From assembly GCA_964017065.1 (NCBI GenBank), contig OZ024790.1, positions 9,622,403-9,686,402 on the forward strand: a stretch of 64,000 nucleotides of DNA, given 5' to 3'. A program made the translations under genes and the position numbers. Shown one piece after another: positions 44,011 to 56,850 of the stretch; the stretch's first letter is position 1; every line of letters begins with the position of its first letter. Below the pieces are notes generated by a model, which made no database searches, was not told the origin of the DNA, and saw nothing but the letters and a program-made list of their open reading frames with translations. This stretch comes from Haliclona indistincta (taxonomy: Eukaryota; Porifera; Demospongiae; Haplosclerida; Chalinidae).

Positions 44011-44373
44011 AGTGTAGTGACCGAGATGGCCATTTTTTGCCGCTTTCTGTTGATATTAGTTTTAACACTGCCCATAGCAGTTTTAAGGGATGTTTCTTCA
44101 TTAACTGCCATACAAAACTGAATCCCAGAACAGCCACTGAATGTAACATCATGAGGCATTTTATGACCAAGTTATCTTATGTGAAAACTATATCTATTAG
44201 GCCAAAGCCCAAGGAATTACGTTTACATCCCAATTTTATACACCATAGGCAACCCATGGTAGTTTCATTTATAACTTTTATTAACTAATAAGCAGATTCT
44301 TTATAAAACAAATAAGATTTGGCTATACTCCTCTTTTCTATGGGTTGCTGCATATGCTCATCACACATGATTT

Positions 44374-44705
44374 CTAACGAAATCAAAAGGATGTAGGGAT
44401 GATAGATTAACAAGATCTGCCACTGGCCCGTAATGTAAATCAACATGGAGGTAACATGGAATAGTAGCACGATTAATAGATGCATCCCTCATCAGTGGCT
44501 GCTGTATTAACTTGACTGTTACCTTGTTACCCTGCATGAAGTCAGTCTTATGTACAGCTACTGATGCAGAGATGCATGGTCTATTAGCCAGTCAATCGTA
44601 TTACCATTCTGTGTTACCTCGGGCCTTGTTGGTTTACATTGTGTGCCAGTGGCAGATTTCCTTCTTCATGCTAATCTTCCATCCTTTTGATTTCATTATA
44701 GAAAT
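44374..44705. mobile_element. Diverged MITE of the 25,787-26,180 family
   Basis: CGAAATCAAAAGGATGTAGGG at the left and its degraded complement CCATCCTTTTGATTTC at the right, with CATCAGTGGCTG / CAGCTACTGATGCAG in the middle. Copy 2 only, in a kelch intron. Confidence 0.75.
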
Positions 44706-44991
44706 CCGCAAAAAGATGCTATTTTGGTGCAGTTCAAGATGCATCTGTTGAGCTTCTTTATTTTCACGCTGTTGTTGATGGTTTTAAAGCCCATATAAGT
44801 CTTATACTTGTACATGTACATCTATGAAAATCCTGGAACTATTAGCTCTCCCTCGCATGCTAGCTCTGTATACGAGCTCCACCCTAGAAATATCTGTATC
44901 ACCGTTAGCTGGCAAGTAGCAGCCAAAGAGTGATGATACCACACTAACTTAGTCGCTGAGCTGCTTTTGAAGACTTCAGTACTTATATCGC

Positions 44992-45212
44992 TGTTTCGCT
45001 AAAAACTTGCGTGAAAATGTATTTCACCGGTTTCAGGTTCATCACTTTAGCAATGTATTAGAGCAATTCTGTGCTACTGTAAAGATGTAGAGAGCAGATT
45101 TAAGTATAATTATTCTAATGTGTAAAATTCACCACCAGTGGCGTTTGAACGCCACTGACATTGCATTTTAGCTGCTATCTTGTTTTCCATCCATCCCTAC
45201 TTAGGGACACAC
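44992..45212. repeat. Shortened family R repeat
   Basis: Partner of 2,768-3,078 with an internal deletion that removes the purine-rich block. Confidence 0.55.
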
Positions 45213-45296
45213 TACCAAATACTAGAGCAAAAAACCGTTTCACTATGAGGACTGAGTAAAAACTGTTTTACTAATAATTACAATAATTTATTTTAC

Positions 45297-48200
45297 CATT
45301 CTTTTGAGTCATCATCTGCTGGTACACTTCCTTGTAATCCAAGGCAGCTCCTTCCAATATTCTCCCCACCGCCCACTGACCATTCTGCAGGACTGCATGC
45401 ATGGAAAGAGAACCTGTCACGTCTGTGCAGTGTAGCATGTTAGTGTGTGCCATTATAGTCACTTGACTGACAATGCATTGCTATTGCTCACTCAATTCAA
45501 CGAGGGCAGTGTGGGATAGCTTATCACGAAAAACAGATTGTCTTCGTCCACCAAACACTACCAACAACACTCTTTCTGGTGATAATTGTATTGCAGAGAG
45601 TGAATGGCGCACTCGTTTGGTCACATAGTCAGGGAGAGATAGCTGAAGAATGTATACAATATCAAAAGCAATCTCAAAACTATACCTTTTTCCACTGCTT
45701 TGTAGTGATGTCACCAATCCAGCAATCACTGATAGTATCCAGCCCATCCCTGCGCCCTCCCACTATCACTAGTAATGGTCCGCTAACACATACAGTAGTA
45801 TGAGCATACCGCCCCTCAGGCCATGTCATGGAGTGGTCGATAGGTCTGTTGATCCTGGTCCAGTGCTGGAAAGAAGAAGAGCAAACTCATCCTGGTTTCT
45901 TGCAAATTAAAAGCGTACAAACAAGCCAGTAAAGAGCTAAGATTTAAAATGAAAATTCGCACCAAAGGTGCTGATGCCTCAGTAGAATTTTACATGTTGC
46001 ATTTACCTATAGCTAGCTGAAATGCTCTAAGCATTTTGATAGCACTAACTATAGCTATATATAACTGAACTACACAACATATGATGCCTCAGTACTCTAG
46101 CAAGCAGTGGTTAATAGCATGTAATCAGAAACCATGCAAGCAAGTGCCAGCCACATGTTAAGTTGTAATTAGTAACAAGCTGGGTGTACCTTAGTCTGGC
46201 TGCTGCCCCTCTATGCCTATTAATAATTGGATCCATGCCGGCAATCCAATTATCAGTAGGTGTGGAAGGGCAGCGGCCATACTATAGGTGTACCTGCAAG
46301 GTCAATTAACTGCAAGAGTAAAATATTAGAACTCTGTTTAATCATTAATTTTATGCCCTAACGACGCCATTTGGTATCATGCATACTTCAGACACCAGCA
46401 TTTTCTATGGCTCCAGCACAAATTTCACAATAATTTATTATTCTTATGAAAACAAAATGGCCGCCAATTTTTTGAAATTTTATGCTTCAGGACACTTGGA
46501 AAACACAATTTTGCACATTCTCCATGATCTGGGCTACATTTTGCACTCACCAAAGCCGTTATTTGTATGTACTTTTCAGTAGCTAGCTCCAAAGTAATAA
46601 CTTTGAGCAAAATTTGACAACGTTGATGCACTTTATCAGCTTGACTTGAGTGTGGACAGTTGTGGCTACTCACTGGCAAAAAGGATGCAAATTTGAGACC
46701 AGTATAGCACAAAAGACACACGAGATATTTTCGAGAGAATTGGTTGGCATTTACGAGGTTAACATTCCAGCAAGTTAATTTAGTACTTAAAGGGTTAACT
46801 CAGTTGCTAGCTGTCCTGTACCATCACATGTATAGATTGCTAGAGAGCCTGCTGTGTAAAAAATTTGTTCAGAAAAATATGCAGAGCTTTTGCAATGACC
46901 ATAAATTAGAGTGAGCTGGCAAATCACAGAATAACTTGCATAAAATATATAATTTAAGTTCGAGCAATTTTGCATGTGCTCTACTTATGTTGCTCATACC
47001 AGTGCTTATAGTTCCAATGAGCACTAGCACTGTGAAATCCTACAGACAGACTGCATGACTATCGTATGTCTCCAAGACTCAGTCCACTGAAGAATGGCTT
47101 AATTACAAGCCAACAAAGCACACAAACAAGACGTACAACACATGCATGCCTGCATCAGTTATCCTACATCAGTGGCTTTTTAGGCTTGTAAGCTAATAAT
47201 TATTATACTGGTTTGTACTGTATACCTTAAACTTTTACCGGTGCACAGTATGCAGAGGGGTTAATAGAGCTTCAAAAGGAGAATTACAGTGAGCTTGTTT
47301 TTGCAGCAAATTTTCAAAAGTTAGCATTGGCTTTTCTAAGTGTACAACATTTGCTAAAATCATCAGCGAAAGAAGCCTGTACAGTAAACTAAAACATAGT
47401 AAATAATAGACATGCTCCATTGTTAATGTTGAGTGTTACAATCTGCTTTGCAATGCAGAAAAGTCCATTTCGTCAAAATCAGTTGTAAAACAAATTAATT
47501 TTAAGTAGGGAATCTAATGTATGCACTCAAACTACAATATATAATGGTTACAACCTGAACACCTTACCAGTTGTGCCAAATAAACTAAAATCTTGTAATA
47601 CTCACCACAGTATCACTACTCAGATCAACTATTAACAGGTCATCACTGTAGGATCCTGATCCACTCATACCACCGAACAAAGCAGCTCTCCTCTCACCTA
47701 CTAAAGTAAGAGTGAAACTGTCACATGGATGAGGAGGCTGTCCAATTATGCTTGGTGAACTCCACTCTCCTGGAGGTGATAACATCATCTCTTACTACTA
47801 CTGGTATAATACCACTCAAAGATAATAATAATTATAATTATACATGTACATTGCTTACCAATATGTAATTGACCAATCAGATTACTCAATTGGAAGGCCA
47901 TAAAACTCACATACAGTATATCATGGTACCATGAAATAACAATTACTTTTTGCTGACAAGTGCATGTACTATACTAAACTATGCAGTGCTGAGTTAACAC
48001 AATAACAAGTACTATGAGTGCAAAGTTGACCAACTGAGATGCAAGTGTTGAGATATAAAAAGTACTTTGTTGGTACTCAAGTAATAATAAGTATAGTAAT
48101 GCAAACTTAATGAAGCACCAATGGTGCAATGCCTCAGTGAAGATGCACAGATGGGGCTGAAGCACAAATGCTATAGACATCTAATGGTGCATCTAATCAT

Positions 48201-49662
48201 AACCCATCTCCAGTGGCTATAACAGTAACATTAATTTTGATCTCAGTACTATACAGGGTCTCAATTGTTGATTCCTGTGGTTAGTTTAGCCTAAGTAGTG
48301 TGTAGACATCACCACACATGCATGCATACCCTGCATTACACACATTACTGCAGTGAAGTCAAAGGTTCCCTCTGCCCTTTCCTGAATATATATCTTCCAG
48401 ACATGCAGAAGCATGAAATGCATGCATGTAATCATGACAGCAGTAAGGTTCGTTCTCAATCTCAAATGTTGGACTAGCTGAAGAAATTTCTATGTTTACA
48501 GTATAATAGCCTTTGGATATGTCCGGTAAAATCAACAGTAGCTATTTTCCATTCCACAATAGGTATGCAACTGTCAATATACCCCGTTGGTCTGCGTTGG
48601 ACAGTTTCTACGTCACAAGTTTACACAACTCAGCCAACCTCAGTGAACCACAGTACTACGTTAATGATAATCACACCAATGTGTTAATAATATTCACAAT
48701 CTGTGGTAATGCCAATCATCACTGTGGTTGTCTGGGCTGTGTAAACTTGTGACATAGAAAATGTCCAACAGGATATATTGACAGTTGCATACTCTTACTT
48801 AATGAACTCTTGGTATCATAGGTTCCAATACACATGCAATAGGTGATTTGAGGTGCCTGATGTCTGGTGCATGCATAGATTAATAATCGCAAATTTTAGC
48901 CATACAATAATTATGGAAAACACTAACTTTTAACAAGTGCTTGTCTAAAAACTTATTATTGGAATCGACAATTCTTCTCGATATATGGGTTGCTGAGTAC
49001 ACATGCAAGTACTAGTAGAACTGTAAGTAAAACCTATATACATGCATGAACACTAGTAAAACTGTTCTAACACTAGTCTTACATACAATCATGTATAATT
49101 TATCACTCACTTTTGCTCAGTGAGAACATGTGTTGTTCATTGCAATTGCACTTAATAGGAAGATTAGTATCAACTGCTTTGTACTGTGCTCCAAGCTGAT
49201 GATATGCTGGGGTAGGACCATGCCCTGCTACCACATACAAGATGTCCTCCTCGTCCTTAAATGGTACCATCCCACACCGATTCTTTCTCATTGGTGCCCC
49301 ACCTAGCTCTGATTTCGTGGGTGATAACTCCACCCAATGTAGGGTTATTGTGTTCAATGAATGAAGACTATTATGATAGCAGTCATCATGGTAACAGTAA
49401 CCACCAAAGTAGTGAATTGCATTGCTCACAACAGCACAGGCATTGTAAGTCACTCCCAGTGGAGGAGTTCCACTTGTTTGCTGACGTATCCAGTTTCCAG
49501 TCTTCACTTGAAACACCTCCACAAAAGATAGTAACTCTCTCTTTTCTTGACTATCGTGTACACGTGGTAAACCATCCACTGCTCCCGCCCACATGTACAC
49601 GTTACCGTCAACCAAAATTGTTCGATGTCCAGCACGAGGAGCAGGCTCGTACCTGCTGTTCA
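45297..49662 (-). CDS. Kelch-repeat exons (e1-e5) of kelch-GTPase-Death gene, copy 2
   Basis: The exons are e1 49,662-49,111; e2 47,790-47,606; e3 45,865-45,686; e4 45,642-45,492; e5 45,461-45,297. e2-e5 have exactly the lengths of copy 1 (185, 180, 151 and 165 nt) and e1 is one codon longer. Together with the GTPase and Death exons, about 1,216 residues are visible, lacking only the N-terminus. The kelch blades are as in copy 1 (NVYMWAGAVDGLPRV, AIHYFGGYCYHDD, ALFGGMSGSGSYSDD, LLVIVGGRRDG, LLVVFGGRRQS). Confidence 0.83.
46337..46798. mobile_element. MITE of the TTAACCC...GGGTTAA family, copy 2
   Basis: Orthologous to 4,178-4,626; it ends TACTTAAAGGGTTAACTCAG. Its left end is degraded (TTTAATCATTAATTTTATGCC). 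Confidence 0.6.
48563..48835. repeat. Inverted repeat around a duplicate-specific block
   Basis: TATGCAACTGTCAATATACC..ACAAGTTTACACA at the left is inverted at 48,737-48,800 (TGTGTAAACTTGTGACATAG, then GACAGTTGCATACTC). Copy 1 (12,512-12,600) has only the left arm but extends further outward. The two copies have thus lost opposite parts of one old MITE. Confidence 0.65.
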
Positions 49663-49699
49663 CTATGTAGAAAAAATACGATAGTTAGTCTATGTCTGG

Positions 49700-52170
49700 T
49701 CTGGCCAGTCGCCATTTAAGTAATTACAGAACTGGAATTTAGCCAATTATAGCCACCCTGATAATTGAATGTGACATAATTATGGGGTCTGAAATTTTCA
49801 ATCTAATGAAAACAATTGCCAAAAAACTTTAAAATGCTCACTAATTTGACAGAAAAAAATGAAAAGTTCAATGAATAAGCGCTACTGCCCCAGGATAGTG
49901 AGCACTAAGTGAGCCAACTGAAAACACTCTGACATTGACCATGTATTGGTGATAAAATCCTGAGCTTATCGTTGTAGCCTCATTGGCTACAATGATAAGC
50001 TCACGAAGTTATCCGCTATCGACTATGATGGATTTAGTCAACAATCTCTACTCAATTAATATCATATTGCTTGGGTGTTCTAAGCAGCTGACTAATCACG
50101 CAAAGAAGAAAATCTTTGTGTTCTTTGTCTGCAAACACTCATGGCAGCGGCGATATAATGTTTATGTATGTACAGTCTGTCAGTCACTATCACCTCACAT
50201 GCAGTTGTCTAGTGGATTGGTCGAAAAATCATTCACTTTATCATAAAAGCATGAAACTTGATTATTGTATGTTCAGGAATTTTTGATGCTGGACAGTGGA
50301 GAAGTTTGACCTTTTACCTCTTCAGAAAAATAACTGATAATAATATTTATGATCGACATTATTTTCATAATGATATTTATGCACTATCTGTGACTTTAAA
50401 AAGTATCAACAAAAAATGATCTTTGACCCCTGCCACAACCTTTTCTTCAAAACGATTGGCGGAAATTTTAAGCTGATTTAAAAAATAATGCTGATTTGAA
50501 TTTGCAGTTCTCATTTTGCACACAGTAACTAGGTTAAAGATATGTGATAATGTAATAGAATGAGTCATGACACAGTATACTTGTATTTAAACAAAGGTAC
50601 AATGCCTCTGTGACATCAATTTTGAAAGTTAGCCTCAATAAGCAGTGAGACTCGTTTTAATCTCCATTGATATTCACTCTCACTCAGAATAAGAAGAAAG
50701 AAGGCAAACTAGGAGCAAGAACTGACTCTATCCCAATACATGCATGACCAACTTCGTCGGAAAATACTTCTACCTCAATAAACGTTATTGTGTAGACCAT
50801 TTTCATTTTAAGAAATGCTTGTAATCAGTTTTGGTGAGACTTGCTACAAGGCAACTACTTTATTTGCTGGGATCACTTATGACACTCAGCAAGACTTTAC
50901 TGGGTTGTTTTTATGTCACTTATCTTTTAAGCTCCCAAATGACAGACAAAGACTTGATTTCATGCTCATGCCGTCTAATTAGTAGTATGTTTCAATTAGT
51001 AGGTGTATTCATGCTCCAATTAGTAGCAACATCTAATCAAGCAGTTCAATTGCATTTGATATTGTATTACTATGAGCTACATGTACTTTCTTCTTTGTTC
51101 AAGTTCAGCAAGTCTTGCTGAAAGTAGCTAAAGCAACAATCGGTGGTGGCTACAGCCAATATGTAGCCCCTACAAACCAACTGCTATAGCAGGCTAAGAC
51201 TTGGTTGCTCTCTTGCTCAGCTGTAAGCTAAATGCTATAGAAAGAAGAACCATGCCAAATTGTGTGCAATGAGCCATCAAATTATGCACTGAAGTATAAA
51301 ATATTTACATTCCAGATTCTAGCTTTTGGTGTTTCCCTTGGACAGGTGCATAAACAGGTGCAACAAGTGCTGATGCTGCTAATTAACAATCATGATTATC
51401 GTCATCGTGAACTGTTATATGCCATCTCAGTACTCATCGTACTCGAGCTGGATTTTGTTCATGTTTCCTACAAGCACAACTACGACGGTTATATACTGGT
51501 GGGCTTGTGGACTAGGGTATCTTATACATAATACTGAACCTTTCTGGGACAATCCCTGACCTTTCACCTACAATTAAGTTAGCCTTGTAGTAAACATTCT
51601 ATAGTATTGTAATTAATGTAGGAAAACAATGTTATACAACAAGGTGTTTACACATGACCGAACACAATCCAACAGCAAATTATTGGTGTGGTAGCTGTGG
51701 TATCCGCTCCATTACAAACAGATGGATTTCTTGGCTAGCACATGCACAGCTGAAGCGCTGTTAACTATATACTGAGGTTTCTAAATGCAAGCAATGTAGA
51801 CATGGCTTGCAATGGTCACATGGATCTGGTGGAGTGAGTACTGGCAAGATGTGCCTTTGTCCTGCAGGTTTAGTGAAGTTACACCACAAAGAGAGTAGAA
51901 AAAAAATGTTAGGAATGCATGAAGTCATGTCAATCCAAGCAACCTTAACCTAAGTTGTTTTTCTGATTACCTCAGTGCAATTTTATATCATGTGAGTACT
52001 AGTGTCATAATTATGACAAGAAGCCATTATGATTCATGATGAGATTCAGTAAAGATAGAAGATCAAATGATAATACATCATGGTGTACGGTTGTATATAG
52101 AGAAATGGATAAAAATGTCAAGGAGTCATTTTTAATTTGTGTGTTCCTCTGTAGACGGAACTAATTTACA
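49700..52170. other. Intergenic DNA upstream of kelch copy 2
   Basis: No gene recognised. About 49,880-51,120 has no copy-1 match. It contains a short inverted pair (GCTTATCGTTGTAGCC / GGCTACAATGATAAGC, 49,964-50,002) that may be a MITE edge. From 51,290 it is collinear with 18,363 onward. Confidence 0.5.
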
Positions 52171-52177
52171 GTTAGAC

Positions 52178-52264
52178 CAGGAGTCCATAATCGACCGCGC
52201 CTATACTAAGAGTAGGCTAAGACTAAGAGTTCTCTTAGTAGGCGCGGTCGATTATGGACTCCTG
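52178..52264. mobile_element. 87 bp hairpin MITE with 7 bp target duplication
   Basis: Ends CAGGAGTCCATAATCGACCG and CGGTCGATTATGGACTCCTG are perfect complements. They are flanked by GTTAGAC on both sides (52,171-52,177 and 52,265-52,271). Copy 1 at about 19,321 has the uninterrupted site (ACAGTTAGATGAAG). Insertion therefore followed the segmental duplication. Confidence 0.9.
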
Positions 52265-52299
52265 GTTAGACGAAGTTAGGTTATGTACATAAGGTAACT

Positions 52300-53500
52300 A
52301 CGTACACCTTGTGTACATAAGGTAAACAACCTTATGTACATAAGGTACAATCATAAGGTTGTTTACTACAGTTAGGTGATGGTTGTTTATAGTATTATGG
52401 AGTGGATGAAAATACTTATGTAAATAAGATTATAAATATCCTAAACAATATTTACAAGGCGTAAATATGATGTAAATATGATGTAAATGTAACGACAACT
52501 TAAATTTTACTAGATAACAAAACACAGCCCCACCATATACATTCACAAACTGTAACTTTAGGTAAACTATTCCTAAGCTTTTCCCACTTATTGTGGAAAG
52601 TTCTTGCCTCTAGCTCATCATTGCTGGAAAAGCAACCTGTCAAGTTCAGTGGCCTTTCAACTGAAGAGCCTGACAGTCTCGAGTCTGCTTCAAAGACTCA
52701 GTATTAAACTCTGGTCGTTCAATGCTCTAATGCTACTGCAGCGTCACCCAAGTCTGGGTTCTGTTTCTCCTTTTGTTGACTTTTCGCTATAGGCTGCTGT
52801 ATAGCGGCCTATCATAAGTCATTCATTTTTAGGCGCTAATGCAATGGTTCGCACCGTTCACACAGAATTTTTAATTGCGACGCGGCTGTACCACAGGCGA
52901 TCTACTTTTTTAATGATGCCGGGAAATATCAAATAGCTAATTCAGCGGTATTACTGGTTCACAAGACTAATCACTATGACTCACACTGAGGAAGCGGACT
53001 AGTTGCCATATCCGTTGTGTATACATGTAGTCACTCGATCAATCAGCATTAGCATAGTAGAAACCAACCGCGGAGCTGGCGAGAAAGGTATACTTTATAC
53101 TCCATAAAGAGTTAAGTTGGCGGGGTACAGGAATTACAATAAAAATTTATTCATAAGAAAATACGGGAATGTGCGGCAAATATACGAATTTGTGCTAGTT
53201 AATTAATCATTATTAGAATAGTTAGATAACATTGAGGTTTTCAACTTTTTTGGTAGTCTCCATAAAAGTACGCGGATTTTTTTAAATCTCAGTGTTAGAA
53301 TTGTACAGACCTTTGCAATTTGCTTGACAGCAGAGATTGTGAAATGGGCGGTGGCCTATATAACACTGAATATATTGCTAATAAAAATTATGCCAACACC
53401 CATTTCTGCTGTCAATCAACTTGCAAATGTCTGTATGAGACAAATCACGTGAGTAGGAGAACAACGCATAAAACCACCTGACTTGATTATTTCCAGTACT
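52300..53500. other. Intergenic DNA, no gene
   Basis: Contains a cluster of GTACATAAGGT / ACCTTATGTAC short inverted repeats (52,285-52,350) absent from copy 1. A copy-2-specific stretch at about 53,106-53,290 replaces about 250 bp of copy 1. Confidence 0.45.
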
Positions 53501-53503
53501 GTA

Positions 53504-53546
53504 GGTTAGTACCATTCTATACGTCACGTATAGAACAGTACTAACC
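53504..53546. repeat. Degenerate hairpin, partner of 20,650-20,692
   Basis: Same hairpin with centre ACGTCACGT, but with two arm mismatches (ACCATTC against GAACAGT). It is followed by tandem copies of TATAGCTGAACTTTCTTGAA not present in copy 1. Confidence 0.75.
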
Positions 53547-53817
53547 CCATTATAGCTGAACTTTCTTGAATATAGCTGAACTTTCTTGAATATAGCTGAA
53601 CTTCATGCGAAAGTTCAGCTATGTTCGATTGGTTTTGGTACTACCGTCACTGAATTATTAATGAGCAGTTACACTCACATCACGCCTATAATATAGTTAT
53701 GCCCATTTGTAATGTTGATGTACGTTGTAAAGAGTTGACAGTGTGTCTTAGTTGGTCATTCGCTTTTAACTGATTTGGAAGAATATTTCACAGTTGGCCA
53801 TGCTTCAATTGTTGTGT

Positions 53818-54345
53818 CATTAACCCTCGGCGCATGCGCGAGGGTTACGGTACTTGGTTTGCAATTCGCTGTCCATCGAGCTGCAGAGATCAGCGATCAC
53901 TTTTACGCGCTGGTAAAGTTATGACATGATAAGCACCGCAAGGGCTTGCAATTTGACTCGTGGATTTTGCTAAAGTGCTTTCATTCTCGAGTTATGACTG
54001 ACTCACCGTGACGGCTATCTTGGACCTCTCTGACTACAAAAGCGCCCATAGTTGACTACCTATGTACTTCTAGATTCCATCCAAACTGCAGAACAGCTCT
54101 GTGGGTGCGTAGACATTTCAGGAAAGAGCCTACACTACAGCAATGGCTAGCTGGTCACGCTACCCGGTCACGCCCACATGACACACCTTGTCCTTATGGT
54201 CAGCACTTTGCTGTCTTCTGGTTAGCAGTGCAGTTTCAATAGCAAGCAGGTTGGCTTTAGCTGCAAAGCTGCTTTTGCAAACCATAACTAAGGAGCTAAC
54301 TCTACAATGTGCAACACGCCGAGGGTTTTGTGAAATCTGTTCATT
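53818..54345. mobile_element. Element related to 34,676-34,990
   Basis: Starts CATTAACCCTCGGCGCATGC and GCGAGGGTTACGGTAC; ends CACGCCGAGGGTTTTGTGAA. The terminal CCCTCGGCG / CGCCGAGGG are inverted. Absent from copy 1 at about 20,935. No transposase seen. Confidence 0.7.
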
Positions 54346-54359
54346 ATAATGGTACATAA

Positions 54360-55510
54360 ATTCATTTTTTCCTCTCCTCACAACACAGGAGCTGTTATCA
54401 GATACTACGTATGTTACCATCAGATGGGTGATCATAAAGACAATCATACTATGTTGCAATTGTACTGTGATAATATTATCAGGCTAGCATCAACAGTAAA
54501 ATCCTTTCTTTCATAGTGCACCTACGACTGCAGGTGCCTGTATAGACTCAAAATACAGGAGCTGTTATCAGATATTACATACGGTGCCATCAGATGGGTG
54601 ATCTGTGGTAATATACAATTGCATATACAATTGCAATGTACTGTGGTAATATTGACAATTATTAATTTTGTCCATCTGTTCAATGATTGTGTTTCGGTCA
54701 TAAAATTTAATGATTAAAAAATTCTCAAACCATGGGAGTGGTACTACTGCAGAGTAATCTTTTATTATAATTAGCTTGCAGGTCAGACAGATTACTACTG
54801 ACCACTGGAGTGACATCACCAAATAAGGGTCCAGGGGTTACATCAGTTGCACAGTAGTAGTATTTCCCTGTTATTGCGATCTTCCACGGCAGAGGAAGTT
54901 TTACTTATTTAAAACTATAGGATCTAAAGCCGCTGCTGCCGGCGAGCCTGATACCACTGCAGAGAGACGTTACACTAAAACTAGAGTCTAGAGCTTCCCC
55001 TTGTGCATTGTACTATACGAGAGTAAGCATTTCACTGCTATTGCTAGCCTGATACCACTGGCATAGTACATTTCACAGCAGTAGACGCACTATGATGGTA
55101 AGGACTTCACTGCTATTGTGATCCTAATGTAACTTGCTGGTCGGTGAGATTGTTACCGACCACTGCAGTGACACATGATCACATTTCACTAATCTAGAGT
55201 CTATACAGGTCACCTGCAGTCGTACGTGCACTATGAAAAAAGGATTTTATTGTTGATGCTAGCCTGGTACCACTGCAGAAAGACATTCAGCTAAAACTAC
55301 GGTTTAGAGCTTGCCTGTGTATTCTACAGTTGTAGGTACACTATGATAATAAAATTAATAATTATTTCACTGCTGTCGTGAGCGTGATACCACTGCAGGG
55401 AGAGATTCTACTCAAAGAGATCGAGCCTGATACCATGCAGTTTAGTGAAACGTGTCTCTGCAGTGATATCAGGCTCACAAAAGCAGTCAAATCCTTACTT
55501 TCACAGTGTA
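54360..55510. repeat. Cluster of degenerate GCCTGATACCACTGCAG repeats
   Basis: AGCCTGATACCACTGCAG or close variants occur near 54,945, 55,045, 55,260, 55,383 and 55,425, with inverted versions near 55,450 and 55,160. They are separated by related sequence (AGAGATTCTAC, ACTAAAACTA, CACTATGATA). Copy 1 (21,120-21,330) has only the last one or two, so this array is specific to or expanded in copy 2. Confidence 0.65.
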
Positions 55511-56850
55511 CCCAGTGAAAATTCGCGTTACTCTCATAGTACGGTGATCACAGCATACCATCACTTACAGTGTAAGGACAGTGTAGCCTAAGTTCAGACT
55601 ATGTTAATATTGAATCTGATAGATCGCAATACTGAATTGCACTTTTCTCCAGGCTTGTACAAATTGCCGAGAGTAAAGGACTTACAGCAAGCATGGGATG
55701 CCACCAAAGGCATGGGTATTGTCCTTTTGGTGGTGATGGAGACATACAGCTGAATTCAGATCAATGTATATCTGCTTACATAACCTGACTTGAATCAGCT
55801 ACCAACCCTAGTGTAAAATGAACATCGATGTGGGCCGGGGTAACATTGAGGAAAATGTTGATAAATTCCAACTAAAAGCAGAAATTATGTTTTGTGCTGT
55901 ATCACATAATTATAGTAGAAAAATAAAAATTAATTTTAGTTATTTGGTTAATGACCTCAAGAAAGTGGTTTGCTATGGACTGTCAATATGCTTTCCACCC
56001 CAGCCAGTATACTTACTGCAGCTAACTTTAGACTTTGAGCAGAGCAAGGTGCTAACTCATTAATTTTTCCTTCCCTTAACATTGTATCCCACTGTAGACA
56101 TGCTATCATCACTGACTAGCCAATAGACCTGATAACATTCATGCAGTGTTACAGTATTATTTTACTTTCCCACTTATCGTATACTCATAATTATTGCCTT
56201 CTTCGAATAATTATTGACAACTCACTTCCATATTTGTAGTATAAACATGTAGTTACTGGGTTAGAAATTTGACTGATAATTATGATTTTAACTTGTTTGT
56301 ACCTACCGTACTGGTGGTATTGATCACTCGATGAGGCAAGGCCTCTTATTGCTAGAAGACTACTCTTATGTCAGCAGGCCGGGACACTATTGAATAGAGC
56401 TTAGCAGCAGATCCATGAAGGCAAGTTGGAGTGGTGAACAGACTTACCTTAGGTACTAGAGAAAGGTAACAAAGAGAAAATAGCGTATAGAGGTATAGTA
56501 GAGGTATATAGAAGAGGTATAGTAACTTCTTTCTTTTACATGCCCAGGTACAACAAACTTTGACCGTGCTCTTATGATCCAAAGTAGTCACCAACTGACA
56601 TTATTTTAGAGAGAGAATATAATATTATTAATTTAGTTCGACATAACAAAGTACATGTATCATCTGTCGAGGAACATAAGGTTGTGAAATGCAGAATGAG
56701 CTCACCCTAGCTGGGTGGAGTGGGTAGACTTTCAATCTGAGGTAACTGAGATTTGTGTTCACTGTGCAGTGATGCAGTAAAGGAACATCAGTGTCAATAA
56801 TTATGGTGAATTAGCAGTAGGTAGGCGGGGCTCGTTTGCACGTGGACGCA
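55511..56850. other. GH31 copy C upstream region
   Basis: Collinear with 21,270-22,601. No gene seen. The 30 bp before the ATG (GTAGGCGGGGCTCGTTTGCA) are conserved in all three GH31 copies and contain a GC box-like GGCGGGGC, a plausible promoter-proximal element. Confidence 0.5.
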
